DNA from: CAIOZA01 sp964464375
Lineage (GTDB): Bacteria > Bacteroidota > Ignavibacteria > Kapaibacteriales > UBA2268
Length of the DNA stretch: 64,000 bases
NCBI GenBank assembly: GCA_964464375.1
Contig: CAYXFU010000017.1
Coordinates: 1 to 64,000, forward strand
Direction: 5' to 3'
Each line of letters begins with the position of its first letter. Positions within the stretch are counted from its first letter, which is position 1. Shown in pieces: positions 50,450 to 58,525 of this stretch. The position numbers and the translations under genes were made by a program. The notes under the pieces were generated by a model. It was not told the DNA's origin. It saw nothing but the letters and a program-made list of their open reading frames with translations, and searched no databases.

Positions 50450-51448
50450 TTATAAGAATTTTTTTAGATATATCATCAGATCAACAATTCTACATGAATA
50501 TCCAAATTCATTATCGTACCATCCAACTACTTTAACAAGATTGCCGGATACCTGAGTTAGATCGGCATCAAATATGCAGGAATAGGGATTGCCCACAATG
50601 TCACTAGAAACTATGGGATCTGTACAATATTCAAGAATACCTTTCAAATATGTCTCGGAAGCATCTTTGATGGCATTGTTAATGTCAGCTTTTGAAACTT
50701 CTTTTGATAGTATTGCGGTCAAATCGGTCAAAGAGCCATCAGGAACCGGTACTCTTACTGCATAACCATTAAGTTTGCCTTTTAACTCAGGAATAACTAA
50801 ACCAACGGCTTTTGCCGCTCCTGTTGATGTTGGGATCATATTAACCGCTGCGGATCTCGCTCTTCTCAAATCGGAATGAGGCAAATCAAGAATTTTTTGG
50901 TCATTCGTGTAGGCATGAACAGTGGTCATGAATCCTTTTTCCAGACCGAAATTATCATTTAAAACCTTAACCATTGGTGCGAGGCAGTTAGTTGTACATG
51001 ATGCATTTGAAATAGTTTTTTCACTCCCATTGAGAATCAAATGATTAACTCCTAAAACTATTGTAGCATCAAGTTCATCTTTTGCCGGAGCAGAGAGTAT
51101 AACTTTTTTGGCTCCATTAGTTATGTGTCTTTCCAAAGCTTCTTTTTTTGTATAGACTCCGGTAGATTCTAAAACAATTTCAGCTTCTTTCCATGGTAGA
51201 TTTTCTATTACCTTTTCAGCTGTAATCGTAATTGGAACACCATTCACAACAATTGTATTACCCTCTACTTTGACTTCACCCTGAAATTTACCATGAACTG
51301 AATCATACTTTAACAAATGTGCAAGAGTTGGAGCATCGGTTAAATCATTAATACCGATAAATTCAAATTCCCCTTTTCTTTTGAAAGCCTCCCGGAATGC
51401 TAATCTTCCAATTCTTCCGAAACCATTGATAGCTAATTTGATTGCCAT
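50450..51448 (-). CDS. gapA: Glyceraldehyde-3-phosphate dehydrogenase
   Basis: Oxidises glyceraldehyde 3-phosphate to 1,3-bisphosphoglycerate. The NAD-binding INGFGRIGRLAFREA opens the protein. The catalytic Cys is in SNASCTTNCLAP, and the substrate-binding stretch HSDLRRARSAAVNMIPTSTG follows. Residue 33 is Asn-Asp (GINDLTD), as in NAD-specific forms. At 332 residues it is complete. A TAGGAG site lies 11 bases before the ATG. Confidence 0.98.
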   Translation of the reverse strand: MAIKLAINGFGRIGRLAFREAFKRKGEFEFIGINDLTDAPTLAHLLKYDSVHGKFQGEVKVEGNTIVVNGVPITITAEKVIENLPWKEAEIVLESTGVYTKKEALERHITNGAKKVILSAPAKDELDATIVLGVNHLILNGSEKTISNASCTTNCLAPMVKVLNDNFGLEKGFMTTVHAYTNDQKILDLPHSDLRRARSAAVNMIPTSTGAAKAVGLVIPELKGKLNGYAVRVPVPDGSLTDLTAILSKEVSKADINNAIKDASETYLKGILEYCTDPIVSSDIVGNPYSCIFDADLTQVSGNLVKVVGWYDNEFGYSCRIVDLMIYLKKFL

Positions 51449-51510
51449 AAATACTACTCCTAATTAAAAATATTCAAAAATGAACTACTATTTAGTCTTT
51501 AAACGATATT

Positions 51511-51630
51511 TTATTTAATATGTTTTTTTTTAGCAATTATCTTGTAATTAATCGACATAATTAAAAGAATATTTAAAAAAATTGCACATAAAATTAAATA
51601 CCCATAAATTGCAAATTGTGATTTTGACAT
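51511..51630 (-). CDS. Putative 39-residue single-helix membrane protein
   Basis: A short frame in the 218-base gap between gapA and gcvPA. The protein begins MSKSQFAIYGYLILCAIFLN, continues hydrophobic for about 8 more residues, and ends in a basic tail (KIIAKKKHIK). This is the shape of a small membrane protein. It has no strong ribosome binding site, and the region is AT-rich, where such frames arise by chance. I do not recognise it. It would be cotranscribed with gapA if real. Confidence 0.35.
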   Translation of the reverse strand: MSKSQFAIYGYLILCAIFLNILLIMSINYKIIAKKKHIK

Positions 51631-51666
51631 TTATAAAAATAAAAAATTCAAAAAAGGAGTTTTTAA

Positions 51667-53004
51667 ATGGCTTTTGTACCTAATACTGACATTGAACGCA
51701 AAGAAATGCTTGATGTAATTGGTGTATCATCTTTCGATGAATTAATTTCTAATATTCCGGAAGAAATTAGACTAAAACAGCCTCTTGACATGTACAACAG
51801 ACTTTCAGAAATGGAAGTTCTTCAATTGTTAGAAAAATATTCAAAAGAGAATATTACATCATCCTCTCATATTTGTTTTATGGGCGGTGGAGCTTATGAT
51901 CATTTCATACCATCGGTTATCGGAATGATTACAAGCAGATCTGAGTTCAAAACAGCCTATACACCTTATCAGGCAGAGGTTTCTCAGGGAACTTTGCAGG
52001 CAATGTATGAATTTCAATCAATGATTTGTGCTTTGACTGGTATGGATGTTTCTAATGCTTCACTTTATGATGGTGGAACAGCACTCGCTGAGGCATGTCT
52101 AATGGCAAATGCTCACAACAGGAATACTGAATTTCTTATAGCAGGCACAATTAATCCTTATAACTTTGAAGTTATCAGTACAATGTGTGCAGGAAGAAAG
52201 TTTACATTCAAAACGTTTATTGCTGAAGATGGGACTTGCGATCTCATAGCTTTGAAAAATTCTATTAATGAAAAAACATCAGCAGTGATTGTTCAACATC
52301 CTAATTTCTATGGCAATCTTGAAGAAGTTGAAGAGATCGAAAAGATAACTCATTCAACTAAAGCACTTCTAATAGCTTCTTCTTGCCCATTCTCATTAGG
52401 CTTACTAAAGACGCCAGGTGAATACAATGCTGATATTGTTGTTGGTGAAGGACAACCTTTAGGTATTCCATTAAGTAATGGTGGACCATATTTAGGAATT
52501 TTCGCTACAAAAAATGAATTTGTGAGGAAATTACCCGGTCGATTATCGGGAGTAACTCAAGATTCAGAAGGTAGAAGATGTTATGTTTTAACTCTACAGA
52601 CCAGAGAACAACAAATCAAAAGAGAGAAAGCAACTTCAAATATTTGTACAAATCAGGGTCTTTACATGCTTACTGCAACAGTTTACCTTGAAACAATGGG
52701 TAAGCAGGGAATAAAGGAAGTAGCTGATCAATCAAACAAAAAGGCTTTGTACTTAGCTTCTGAAATCAGCAAAATTACAGGTTATAGCTTAATGAATAGT
52801 AAACCTTTTTTCAGAGAATTTCTTGTTAATACTCCTGTTGAACCTTCTAGAATTGTAAGTGAAGGATACAAGCTTGGATTCTTACCAGGCATCGATACTT
52901 CAGCAATTGAAGGCTATAAAAAGGGCTTGTTGGTAGCAGTAACGGAAAAGAGAACAAAAGAAGAAATGGACGAGTTTGTAAATTTCTTAAAGAGTATAAA
53001 ATAG
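51667..53004 (+). CDS. gcvPA: Glycine dehydrogenase (decarboxylating) subunit 1, P-protein alpha
   Basis: The N-terminal half of the split P-protein of the glycine cleavage system; it decarboxylates glycine with PLP and passes the aminomethyl group to lipoylated H protein. Visible segments are FMGGGAYDHFIPSVI, TPYQAEVSQGTLQAMYEFQ, MDVSNASLYDGGTALAEA, and GEGQPLGIPLSNGGPYLGIF. At 445 residues it has the length of subunit 1, so a gcvPB gene is expected elsewhere. The PLP Lys lies on subunit 2. A good AAAAGGAG site precedes the ATG. No glycine riboswitch is evident upstream. Confidence 0.96.
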   Translation: MAFVPNTDIERKEMLDVIGVSSFDELISNIPEEIRLKQPLDMYNRLSEMEVLQLLEKYSKENITSSSHICFMGGGAYDHFIPSVIGMITSRSEFKTAYTPYQAEVSQGTLQAMYEFQSMICALTGMDVSNASLYDGGTALAEACLMANAHNRNTEFLIAGTINPYNFEVISTMCAGRKFTFKTFIAEDGTCDLIALKNSINEKTSAVIVQHPNFYGNLEEVEEIEKITHSTKALLIASSCPFSLGLLKTPGEYNADIVVGEGQPLGIPLSNGGPYLGIFATKNEFVRKLPGRLSGVTQDSEGRRCYVLTLQTREQQIKREKATSNICTNQGLYMLTATVYLETMGKQGIKEVADQSNKKALYLASEISKITGYSLMNSKPFFREFLVNTPVEPSRIVSEGYKLGFLPGIDTSAIEGYKKGLLVAVTEKRTKEEMDEFVNFLKSIK

Positions 53005-53005
53005 T

Positions 53006-53317
53006 ATGTTAAATTTTTTTAATTCAATCCTAGATTTTTATTTAAGAAATAAAGGTAGAATTTTAAAATTTTTCATTGCTATTCTAGTACTGGCAGTATT
53101 TTTATTTTCAGAATATGGATTAGTAAAACGTGTTGATCTAATCCTAAACAAAAAAAGTATTATTGGACAAATATCTAAACAGAATATGCTTCGCGATTCT
53201 TTGAAACGAAGAATAGATATTCTTCAAAATGATTCAATTGAAATTGAAAAAATTGCAAGGGTATATTATGGTCTGACTAAACCAGACGAACAAATATATA
53301 TTATCACAGATAAATGA
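53006..53317 (+). CDS. FtsB/DivIC-like septum formation protein
   Basis: A 103-residue bitopic membrane protein. One helix is at about 20-40 (FFIAILVLAVFLFSEYGLV), followed by a coiled coil (NMLRDSLKRRIDILQNDSIE). The end is IEKIARVYYGLTKPDEQIY, the common FtsB/DivIC C-terminal pattern of Ile-Glu-x-Ile-Ala-Arg-x-x-Tyr-Gly-x-x-x-Pro-x-Glu. Such proteins bridge FtsL and FtsQ at the division site. It starts one base after gcvPA. Confidence 0.87.
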   Translation: MLNFFNSILDFYLRNKGRILKFFIAILVLAVFLFSEYGLVKRVDLILNKKSIIGQISKQNMLRDSLKRRIDILQNDSIEIEKIARVYYGLTKPDEQIYIITDK

Positions 53318-53410
53318 TTAGAATCAATTATTCAAAGCATTTTTTATCATAAAATAATGTCAATTCACCCTTATTTCTTATTGAAAATTGAGTGAAAATC
53401 CAACATAAAC

Positions 53411-53450
53411 AAAAACGGCGGATTCCATAAAAAGAATCAGCCGTTTTTTT
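53411..53450. terminator. Bidirectional terminator between convergent genes
   Basis: A stem of 8 plus 5 base pairs with one internal mismatch (AAAACGGC..GATTC with GAATC..GCCGTTTT), flanked by A and T runs. It lies between the FtsB-like gene and the convergent 163-residue secreted-protein gene. Confidence 0.88.
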
Positions 53451-53469
53451 AAAACCTCAAATTAAAATC

Positions 53470-53961
53470 TTAGTCCATTGATTCAATCATTTCGGCAACG
53501 ATGTAATTGATACCATTTACTGTTTTTGTTTTACCTACTATACCAACATTTTTATTATTGGCATATTTTGCAAGGTTCTTAGCGCCAAAAGTACCATCGG
53601 TATTATAGACGAAATAGATTTTACCCTTTTTGGCATCACCTACCATAAACACTATAGGATCGCCCTTGTCAGCCATTTTGATAGCTTCATCTTTGGTTAT
53701 GGAGCCAGCTTTTCCCATAATAACATTTGTTAAGCTGACAACGGTACCTTTGAGTGGTTTGGCTGATTTTGCTTTCTTAGTATCTGTTTTTGCTGATGCT
53801 ACAGTTGTTTTAGGTAATTCTTTTTTACCTGCATCTTTTTTTACTTCTTCAGTTGATTTTACAGGAGCTCCTCCTAAAGATTTCTTTTTTGCTTCTTGTG
53901 AATAAGCTCCAGTAGCGAATAAAAGTCCTGTGACAATCATTAAAACTAATATTTTTTTCAT
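53470..53961 (-). CDS. Secreted protein with Lys-rich linker, unknown function
   Basis: A 163-residue protein with signal peptide (1-21, ending GAYSQ). Residues 22-75 are a low-complexity segment rich in Lys, Ala and Thr (EVKKDAGKKELPKTTV). Residues 76-163 form a small folded domain (GTVVSLTNVIMGKAGSITKDE, then NVGIVGKTKTVNGINYIVAE), perhaps an OB-like beta barrel. I do not recognise it. An AAAGGAGA site close to the ATG suggests strong expression. It follows the fibronectin-like lipoprotein gene on the same strand, 33 bases downstream. Confidence 0.75.
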   Translation of the reverse strand: MKKILVLMIVTGLLFATGAYSQEAKKKSLGGAPVKSTEEVKKDAGKKELPKTTVASAKTDTKKAKSAKPLKGTVVSLTNVIMGKAGSITKDEAIKMADKGDPIVFMVGDAKKGKIYFVYNTDGTFGAKNLAKYANNKNVGIVGKTKTVNGINYIVAEMIESMD

Positions 53962-53994
53962 ATATATCTCCTTTATATTTAATAAATAATTTAA

Positions 53995-54879
53995 TTATTT
54001 TGCGTAAGGTACATTAACAACTTTTTGATAAGAAACCTGTACTTCAATGTATCTGTTGTCTGCTGTCCCCTGAAGGAAAGTACCACCAGTTTTTTTAATA
54101 AACACTTTTGCATAATTCCAGTCCGTGCCGTTGTCTTTTGTTCTGCAAATCAACACAACACCAGTTGTTGCTCCTAAAGTTTCGAGATCAATTGACATCT
54201 CAGAGAATTTTGATGGATCTGCATTTAATGCCTGACTATCGAAAACTGTATTCAAATCATTTGTTTCAAAATAATCTGTACTGATTTCAGTTAATTTGGG
54301 TGTTCCGCCAGTATAGCTGTAGGTCAATTTTGATGGTGAGCCTACAAATGTAGTTCCTGCTGATTTAGAGTATAGACCAAAATTCCAATCTGCTCCATTG
54401 GATATTTTTAATACTTTTGGTGCATTACCCGCAACATTATAGAATTGAAGCCCACTACCAAAGGTTGATGCGGTTTCATAAACTTTAATAAAATCATCGT
54501 TGATATTTTTAGTAAATCTGGTGGCTGGTGACCATAGGATAGTTACTGAATCACTTGATGCAGTTCCATTAACCGCTTTGAGTTTAAAAGTATATACTGT
54601 TCCTTCTATTAATCCAGAAACATCTGTTGTTGTAACACCTTTAGCAAAAGTTTTCTGAGCAATCGCGCCTGGAGTAATATCGAGTGTGAAACCGGTATAA
54701 GTGTCAGTTGGTTCAGTCCAGAGTAAGCGAATGGTAGTATTATCAAGTGATGTAGCCATAAGACCTTTTACTGCTGCGGGCTTTGAATCAACCGGATTTG
54801 TTGTGTTATCCGAACATGATGCAAGGAATAGTGCAAACACTAATAACATTAGTGAAGCTGTTAAATTGAATTTTTTCAT
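53995..54879 (-). CDS. Lipoprotein with fibronectin type III domain
   Basis: A 294-residue lipoprotein. The lipobox is FLASC at about residues 18-22. A fibronectin type III module spans about 38-120 (LMATSLDNTTIRLLWTEPTD, then GLIEGTVYTFKLKAVNGTAS). The rest is beta-rich and unrecognised, with a Gly/Ser-rich core (STFGSGLQFYNVAGNAPKV). I start at ATG 54879, where MKKFNLTASLMLL gives a proper signal; an in-frame ATG at 54927 would add 16 Phe/Asn-rich residues that do not fit. It probably sits in the outer membrane, and a role in binding a surface ligand is only guesswork. Confidence 0.8.
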   Translation of the reverse strand: MKKFNLTASLMLLVFALFLASCSDNTTNPVDSKPAAVKGLMATSLDNTTIRLLWTEPTDTYTGFTLDITPGAIAQKTFAKGVTTTDVSGLIEGTVYTFKLKAVNGTASSDSVTILWSPATRFTKNINDDFIKVYETASTFGSGLQFYNVAGNAPKVLKISNGADWNFGLYSKSAGTTFVGSPSKLTYSYTGGTPKLTEISTDYFETNDLNTVFDSQALNADPSKFSEMSIDLETLGATTGVVLICRTKDNGTDWNYAKVFIKKTGGTFLQGTADNRYIEVQVSYQKVVNVPYAK

Positions 54880-55208
54880 GAAAACCTCATTATTAAAAAA
54901 AAAGAAAATGTTATTTGCAAAAATCATAATTTGTTGACGTTCAGATTTTATATGTATTATAACTGTTATTCATTAAAAATAAAACTGCTACAGGTGCTCG
55001 ATAATCAAAATTAAATTGATGCTTATGGTACTGAATAATACTTTGCTAATTTTACTCAAATTTATCAAGAATTCATAAATGTCTTTCTAGAAAGCAATTA
55101 TTTAATGTAAATGTCCAATATTAGATGATTTATCAGGAATTGAGGGTTTAGCACGAAAAAGGCATATTCTAATATTTTCAAAACTGTGAAAACTTCTGTC
55201 AAAACTAA
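54880..55208. other. Intergenic region between FN3 lipoprotein gene and tRNA-Phe
   Basis: About 330 AT-rich bases with no convincing gene on either strand. It should hold the promoter of the minus-strand lipoprotein gene, but I found no match to TTTG-N20-TAnnTTTG there. Confidence 0.5.
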
Positions 55209-55241
55209 AAAAGTCAACTAGTTATTAACTCATTGACTTTT
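55209..55241 (-). terminator. Terminator of tRNA-Phe
   Basis: A 9-bp stem (AAAAGTCAA with TTGACTTTT) followed on the minus strand by TTTAGTTTT. It lies 25 bases beyond the tRNA 3' end. Confidence 0.82.
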
Positions 55242-55266
55242 ATTATAATTTCTTCGATATTCGGAG

Positions 55267-55339
55267 TGGTCGGGGACGGAATTGAACCGCCGACACGTGG
55301 ATTTTCAGTCCACTGCTCTACCATCTGAGCTACCCGACC
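55267..55339 (-). tRNA. tRNA-Phe (anticodon GAA)
   Basis: A 73-base tRNA. The acceptor GGTCGGG pairs with CCCGACC, discriminator A. The anticodon stem GTGGA with TCCAC encloses CTGAAAA, giving anticodon GAA. The T arm is GGCGGTTCAATTCCGTC. CCA is not encoded. It has its own -7 box and terminator. Confidence 0.97.
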
Positions 55340-55360
55340 ATTTGCTTTAAAAGCTGATTA

Positions 55361-55368
55361 CAAAAATA
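55361..55368 (-). promoter_or_regulatory. Bacteroidota-type -7 box for tRNA-Phe
   Basis: On the minus strand TATTTTTG, matching TAnnTTTG, ends 21 bases before the tRNA. A TTTT lies where TTTG is expected, so the -33 element is imperfect. Confidence 0.5.
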
Positions 55369-55391
55369 GCACTTTTTTGATTATTAAAAAA

Positions 55392-56132
55392 TTATTTTTC
55401 ATATTTTTCGGTAAAACCTTCAATGATTGTGTTTCGGACTTTGTCCATCAACTGCTTCTCATCGCTTTTGGTCAAATCCGGATTATAGTAAACCGGTTCA
55501 TGAATAATCAATTTAACATCCATTTTATTCATTACCCACTGACCGTATGGAGATACTTCGAAGGAGTTTGTAATTGTCACTGGAATAATTGGTTTACCTG
55601 ATTTTGATGCTAACATGAAAGCACCCCGCTTAAACTCCTTAACTGTGCCATCCTTCGAGCGTGTTCCTTCCGGAAAAATAATCAGATTAATACTTTGTCT
55701 GATCAATTTCAAAGCTTCTTCGAGGCTTGCCATCGATTTACGGGGGTCATTACGATTGATGCCAATAAACGATGATTTTTTCAACTGCCAACCGAAGAGA
55801 GGTACTTTCTCAAGTTCCTTCTTGTAAATAATCCTGATTTCGCTTGGTATTCCACGAAAAACAATTGGTATGTCGAGCCATGATGAATGGTTGGCAACAA
55901 ATATATAAGTTTCATCTGCTTTTATATTTTCTTCACCAATGACCTTTAATCTTACTCCGCAAATAGCTAGCACTCTAGCTCCCCAATTTCGATAGTGCTT
56001 TCTGAAATTATAATTCTTTGATCGGAATGAAGTGTGGAATATAACTAAAAAAGAATCGGCAATTGTTATAACAACAACTGCCAATACTTTTAATATATAG
56101 ATTATATTTTTGATAAAGCCAATTTGTGGCAT
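55392..56132 (-). CDS. plsC: 1-acyl-sn-glycerol-3-phosphate acyltransferase
   Basis: Adds the second acyl chain to lysophosphatidic acid to make phosphatidic acid. An N-terminal helix (about 10-27) anchors it. The catalytic His-x4-Asp motif is in VANHSSWLDIPIVF, the second motif in FIGINRNDPRKS, and the third in IIFPEGTRSKDGTVKEFKRG. At 246 residues it is typical. It follows the ArsR-type regulator gene by 19 bases and is probably cotranscribed with it. Confidence 0.95.
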   Translation of the reverse strand: MPQIGFIKNIIYILKVLAVVVITIADSFLVIFHTSFRSKNYNFRKHYRNWGARVLAICGVRLKVIGEENIKADETYIFVANHSSWLDIPIVFRGIPSEIRIIYKKELEKVPLFGWQLKKSSFIGINRNDPRKSMASLEEALKLIRQSINLIIFPEGTRSKDGTVKEFKRGAFMLASKSGKPIIPVTITNSFEVSPYGQWVMNKMDVKLIIHEPVYYNPDLTKSDEKQLMDKVRNTIIEGFTEKYEK

Positions 56133-56151
56133 ATTTAAATCAATTCAATAA

Positions 56152-56454
56152 TTATTTTTTCAGTTCACATAACTGAGTACAAATAATTAAAACTGATGAA
56201 TCAGTTACGCTATAGAATCTCAGCAAACCCTGTGGTCTGCAAGTAACGACTCCGTCACCTTCTAAAATTCTTAATTGCTTAGAAACATTAGCCTGGAGAA
56301 GTCCGGTTGCGTTAATGATATCAGTAACGCATTTTTCACCTAAGAACAAAGTTCTTAAAATTTTAAGTCGTGAAACTTCTGAAAGAATTTTGAATCTTTT
56401 GGCTAACATTTTCAATTGTTCGTCAGAAAAGTTAGATTTCTTTTTGCTGTCCAT
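56152..56454 (-). CDS. ArsR-family winged-helix regulator
   Basis: A 100-residue helix-turn-helix protein. The core FKILSEVSRLKILRTLFLGE, then VTDIINATGLLQANVSKQLR and GVVTCRPQGLLRFYSV, gives the full ArsR fold. It lacks the Cys-Val-Cys metal motif of arsenic sensors; cysteines at 42, 72, 92 and 96 leave room for thiol or metal sensing, but this is speculation. The gene probably autoregulates with plsC, its cotranscribed neighbour. Confidence 0.88.
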   Translation of the reverse strand: MDSKKKSNFSDEQLKMLAKRFKILSEVSRLKILRTLFLGEKCVTDIINATGLLQANVSKQLRILEGDGVVTCRPQGLLRFYSVTDSSVLIICTQLCELKK

Positions 56455-56820
56455 TTGATAACCCCTTATGAGAATTGTTAAAATTTAGTTATTTAATATT
56501 TGTATAATGAAATATTATTTTTTTTATGTTCAAGATCAATCGTAAATTACGAATTTTAAGATAGAAATAAAAAAAATTAATTTAAATAAAAACATATTTC
56601 TACTTCACGTATAGAGTCATATACTATTGTAAAATTAGAAGATAAATCTGAAAATATTTTTTAACTATTATCTAAGTTTAATGTCAAAGAAATCATTTTT
56701 GATTTTTTTCTCTCTGATAAACAAATCCCCAACTACTTTACGCAATTGGGGAATAATTTCAAATTTTATCAGCAAATCATTTTTTTAACACATTGCCATA
56801 TGCATCTGTTCTGACTGATT
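56455..56820. other. Intergenic region with one hairpin
   Basis: About 366 AT-rich bases without a credible gene. The only structure I see is the hairpin at 56726-56752. The upstream side should carry the arsR-plsC promoter. Confidence 0.5.
56726..56752 (-). terminator. Hairpin downstream of membrane protein A
   Basis: A 7-bp stem (TCCCCAA with TTGGGGA), loop of 13. On the minus strand ATTTGTTTAT follows. A likely but weak terminator of the membrane-protein gene at 56821. Confidence 0.55.
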
Positions 56821-57579
56821 TTATGCAGTTTTTGCTTTCTCAAATGTTAATTGTATCTTTTCGCCTAAATAACCACCAATTAAAGAAACAATACTTCCGA
56901 TAACAAATCCTGCAATAATCACACCCAAACCAATTTCTGATTCAGTATTCAGTGTTAGCCGAACAATATTAAATACTATGGTTATGGTAAGAAATCCTCC
57001 TATACCGGCTTCCTTTATTGTTATTCCAGGTGATTTCCAACCGACAACAAGCCCTGTTATAAGCAAAGAAATAAAATATGGAATTATATAGCTATCGGGG
57101 TTATATCCAAGAATAAACACGAGTACATTAATAACTAACATACTTGATGTTACTCCCATAATCGTTCCGGCAAATATCCAGCCCCATTCGAAATTCATAT
57201 TTTCTACAGAATCATCAGGTAAGTTCCCATGCTGAAATTTCTCACCCAGCCATGCTCCAAGATGGGTAAGAATGATCGCATTCATATATACTATTATCCA
57301 ATCTGAATTCCACATACCCTGGAATCCTTTCAATTGAAGAACTGGCAATACAAAGAATGATATTATTGAGATAACGATTGCTCCAATTCCAGGCTCAATG
57401 ATTGTTATACCTTTTGATAAATATCCTATCACAAATCCGGTAATTATAAAACCCGAAAGTAGTGCCATAGTTGGGAACAATGCTGTCGCAAATTGGTTAC
57501 CGGTTGTATAAGCAAAGCCTACAACGAGTATTAAACCTATCATAATAGATAGGAGTAAAGCAGTATAATTTAGTTTCAT
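56821..57579 (-). CDS. Polytopic membrane protein A, internally duplicated, unknown function
   Basis: A 252-residue integral membrane protein with about eight hydrophobic segments. Two halves of about 125 residues share a pattern: helix, then ITGFVIGYLSKGITIIEPGI in the first and ITGLVVGWKSPGITIKEAGI in the second, each later followed by LGEKFQ or LGEKIQ. The gene is a close paralogue of the one at 63092, with about 50 differences in 248 aligned residues by my count. I start at ATG 57579, where the two proteins align from MKLNYTALLL; an upstream ATG at 57648 would add 23 unlike residues. Function unknown. Confidence 0.8.
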   Translation of the reverse strand: MKLNYTALLLSIMIGLILVVGFAYTTGNQFATALFPTMALLSGFIITGFVIGYLSKGITIIEPGIGAIVISIISFFVLPVLQLKGFQGMWNSDWIIVYMNAIILTHLGAWLGEKFQHGNLPDDSVENMNFEWGWIFAGTIMGVTSSMLVINVLVFILGYNPDSYIIPYFISLLITGLVVGWKSPGITIKEAGIGGFLTITIVFNIVRLTLNTESEIGLGVIIAGFVIGSIVSLIGGYLGEKIQLTFEKAKTA

Positions 57580-57932
57580 AAGATTCATCCAGTTAATTTT
57601 AAAAAAAATTCTTAGCCATTTGTTTGCTCTATTAATATATATTCTCAATTGAAATATTTAGCTTCAACTAATTTAGATTTTAATCTTACATAATTTTGTA
57701 ATTGGAACGGATACCAACACTTACTATTGTAGTGAAAAATAATTTTTTTTTATTCAATATTTAATATTCTCCAAAGTAAGGGAAAAAATGAATAATTTTT
57801 CGTGATTTATAATTGATAACTCTGCATCTATTCACTTTTTTTAGATTTTCTTTTGAAATTGTGTAAATTTTGACTTATATTAGTGACACTCTGTTTTTAA
57901 TTATTTTTTTCTTTTATTTTAGGGGGTTTTTC
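57580..57932. other. Intergenic region between divergent genes
   Basis: About 350 AT-rich bases between the divergent membrane protein A and beta-barrel genes. An in-frame TTG start at 57870 for the latter is rejected. No clear promoter consensus or conserved RNA seen. Confidence 0.5.
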
Positions 57933-58472
57933 ATGAGAATTAAATTATTCGCAATTCTTTTAGTCGTATTGGTCAGTTCTTTCACTCTTTTCTCGCAAGA
58001 AACCAGCAAGAATAGCAAAGAGGGCGAAGGTGGTATTGGTGTTCAAATTGGTGGAAGCTCGTCTATTGGTGGTCATGCATTTTATAATTTAGCCGAGGAT
58101 ATGAGACTTGGTCTTCATTTCGGATTTGTTTTTGATGGAGGACACGGAGTAGAAAGTTCAACAACAGCCCTATTATTTGCTCCATATTTTGAGTATTATT
58201 TTACTAAAATTAAATCATTCAAACCATTTGTGGGTGCAGAGTTTTCGATTAATTCCGGAACATATAATGCATATAACCCAGAACTAGCGAAGTACACTAC
58301 TACAAGCTTAACAAGCACTGATGTAAATATCATTGTTGGTGGAGAATGGGAAGCCACTAAGACTGTTTCTCTCTATGGAGGTTTTACCTTTTTCAACATG
58401 GCACTAGATCCAATGAGGATCAAAGTTGGGTTGGGTGGTGTATTTATGGGTATCAACTGGTATATGTTCTAA
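57933..58472 (+). CDS. Small outer-membrane beta-barrel protein
   Basis: A 179-residue protein with signal peptide (1-21, ending TLFSQ). The mature part alternates polar and hydrophobic residues in strands (MRLGLHFGFVFDGG, then YFEYYFTKIKSFKPFVGAEF, and TVSLYGGFTFF) and ends in INWYMF, an aromatic C-terminal residue as in outer-membrane barrels. It resembles OmpW/OprF-type small barrels. I start at ATG 57933 after AGGGGG; the TTG at 57870 would add a meaningless Phe-rich leader. A terminator follows. Confidence 0.8.
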   Translation: MRIKLFAILLVVLVSSFTLFSQETSKNSKEGEGGIGVQIGGSSSIGGHAFYNLAEDMRLGLHFGFVFDGGHGVESSTTALLFAPYFEYYFTKIKSFKPFVGAEFSINSGTYNAYNPELAKYTTTSLTSTDVNIIVGGEWEATKTVSLYGGFTFFNMALDPMRIKVGLGGVFMGINWYMF

Positions 58473-58491
58473 GACACACTAAATCTTTTCT

Positions 58492-58525
58492 AAAAGGTTC
58501 ATCCTACTTCGGGTGAACCTTTTTT
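58492..58525. terminator. Terminator between convergent barrel and GT9 genes
   Basis: A 13-bp stem (AAAAGGTTCATCC with GGGTGAACCTTTT, one G-U) followed by six T on the plus strand. It overlaps the last codons of the minus-strand glycosyltransferase gene. Confidence 0.9.

Noticed and set aside
51449..51666. Glycine riboswitch upstream of gcvPA
   Set aside because: I see no conserved glycine aptamer core in the region.
57870..57932. TTG start for the beta-barrel gene
   Set aside because: It adds a Phe-rich leader before a normal signal peptide; ATG 57933 after AGGGGG is better.
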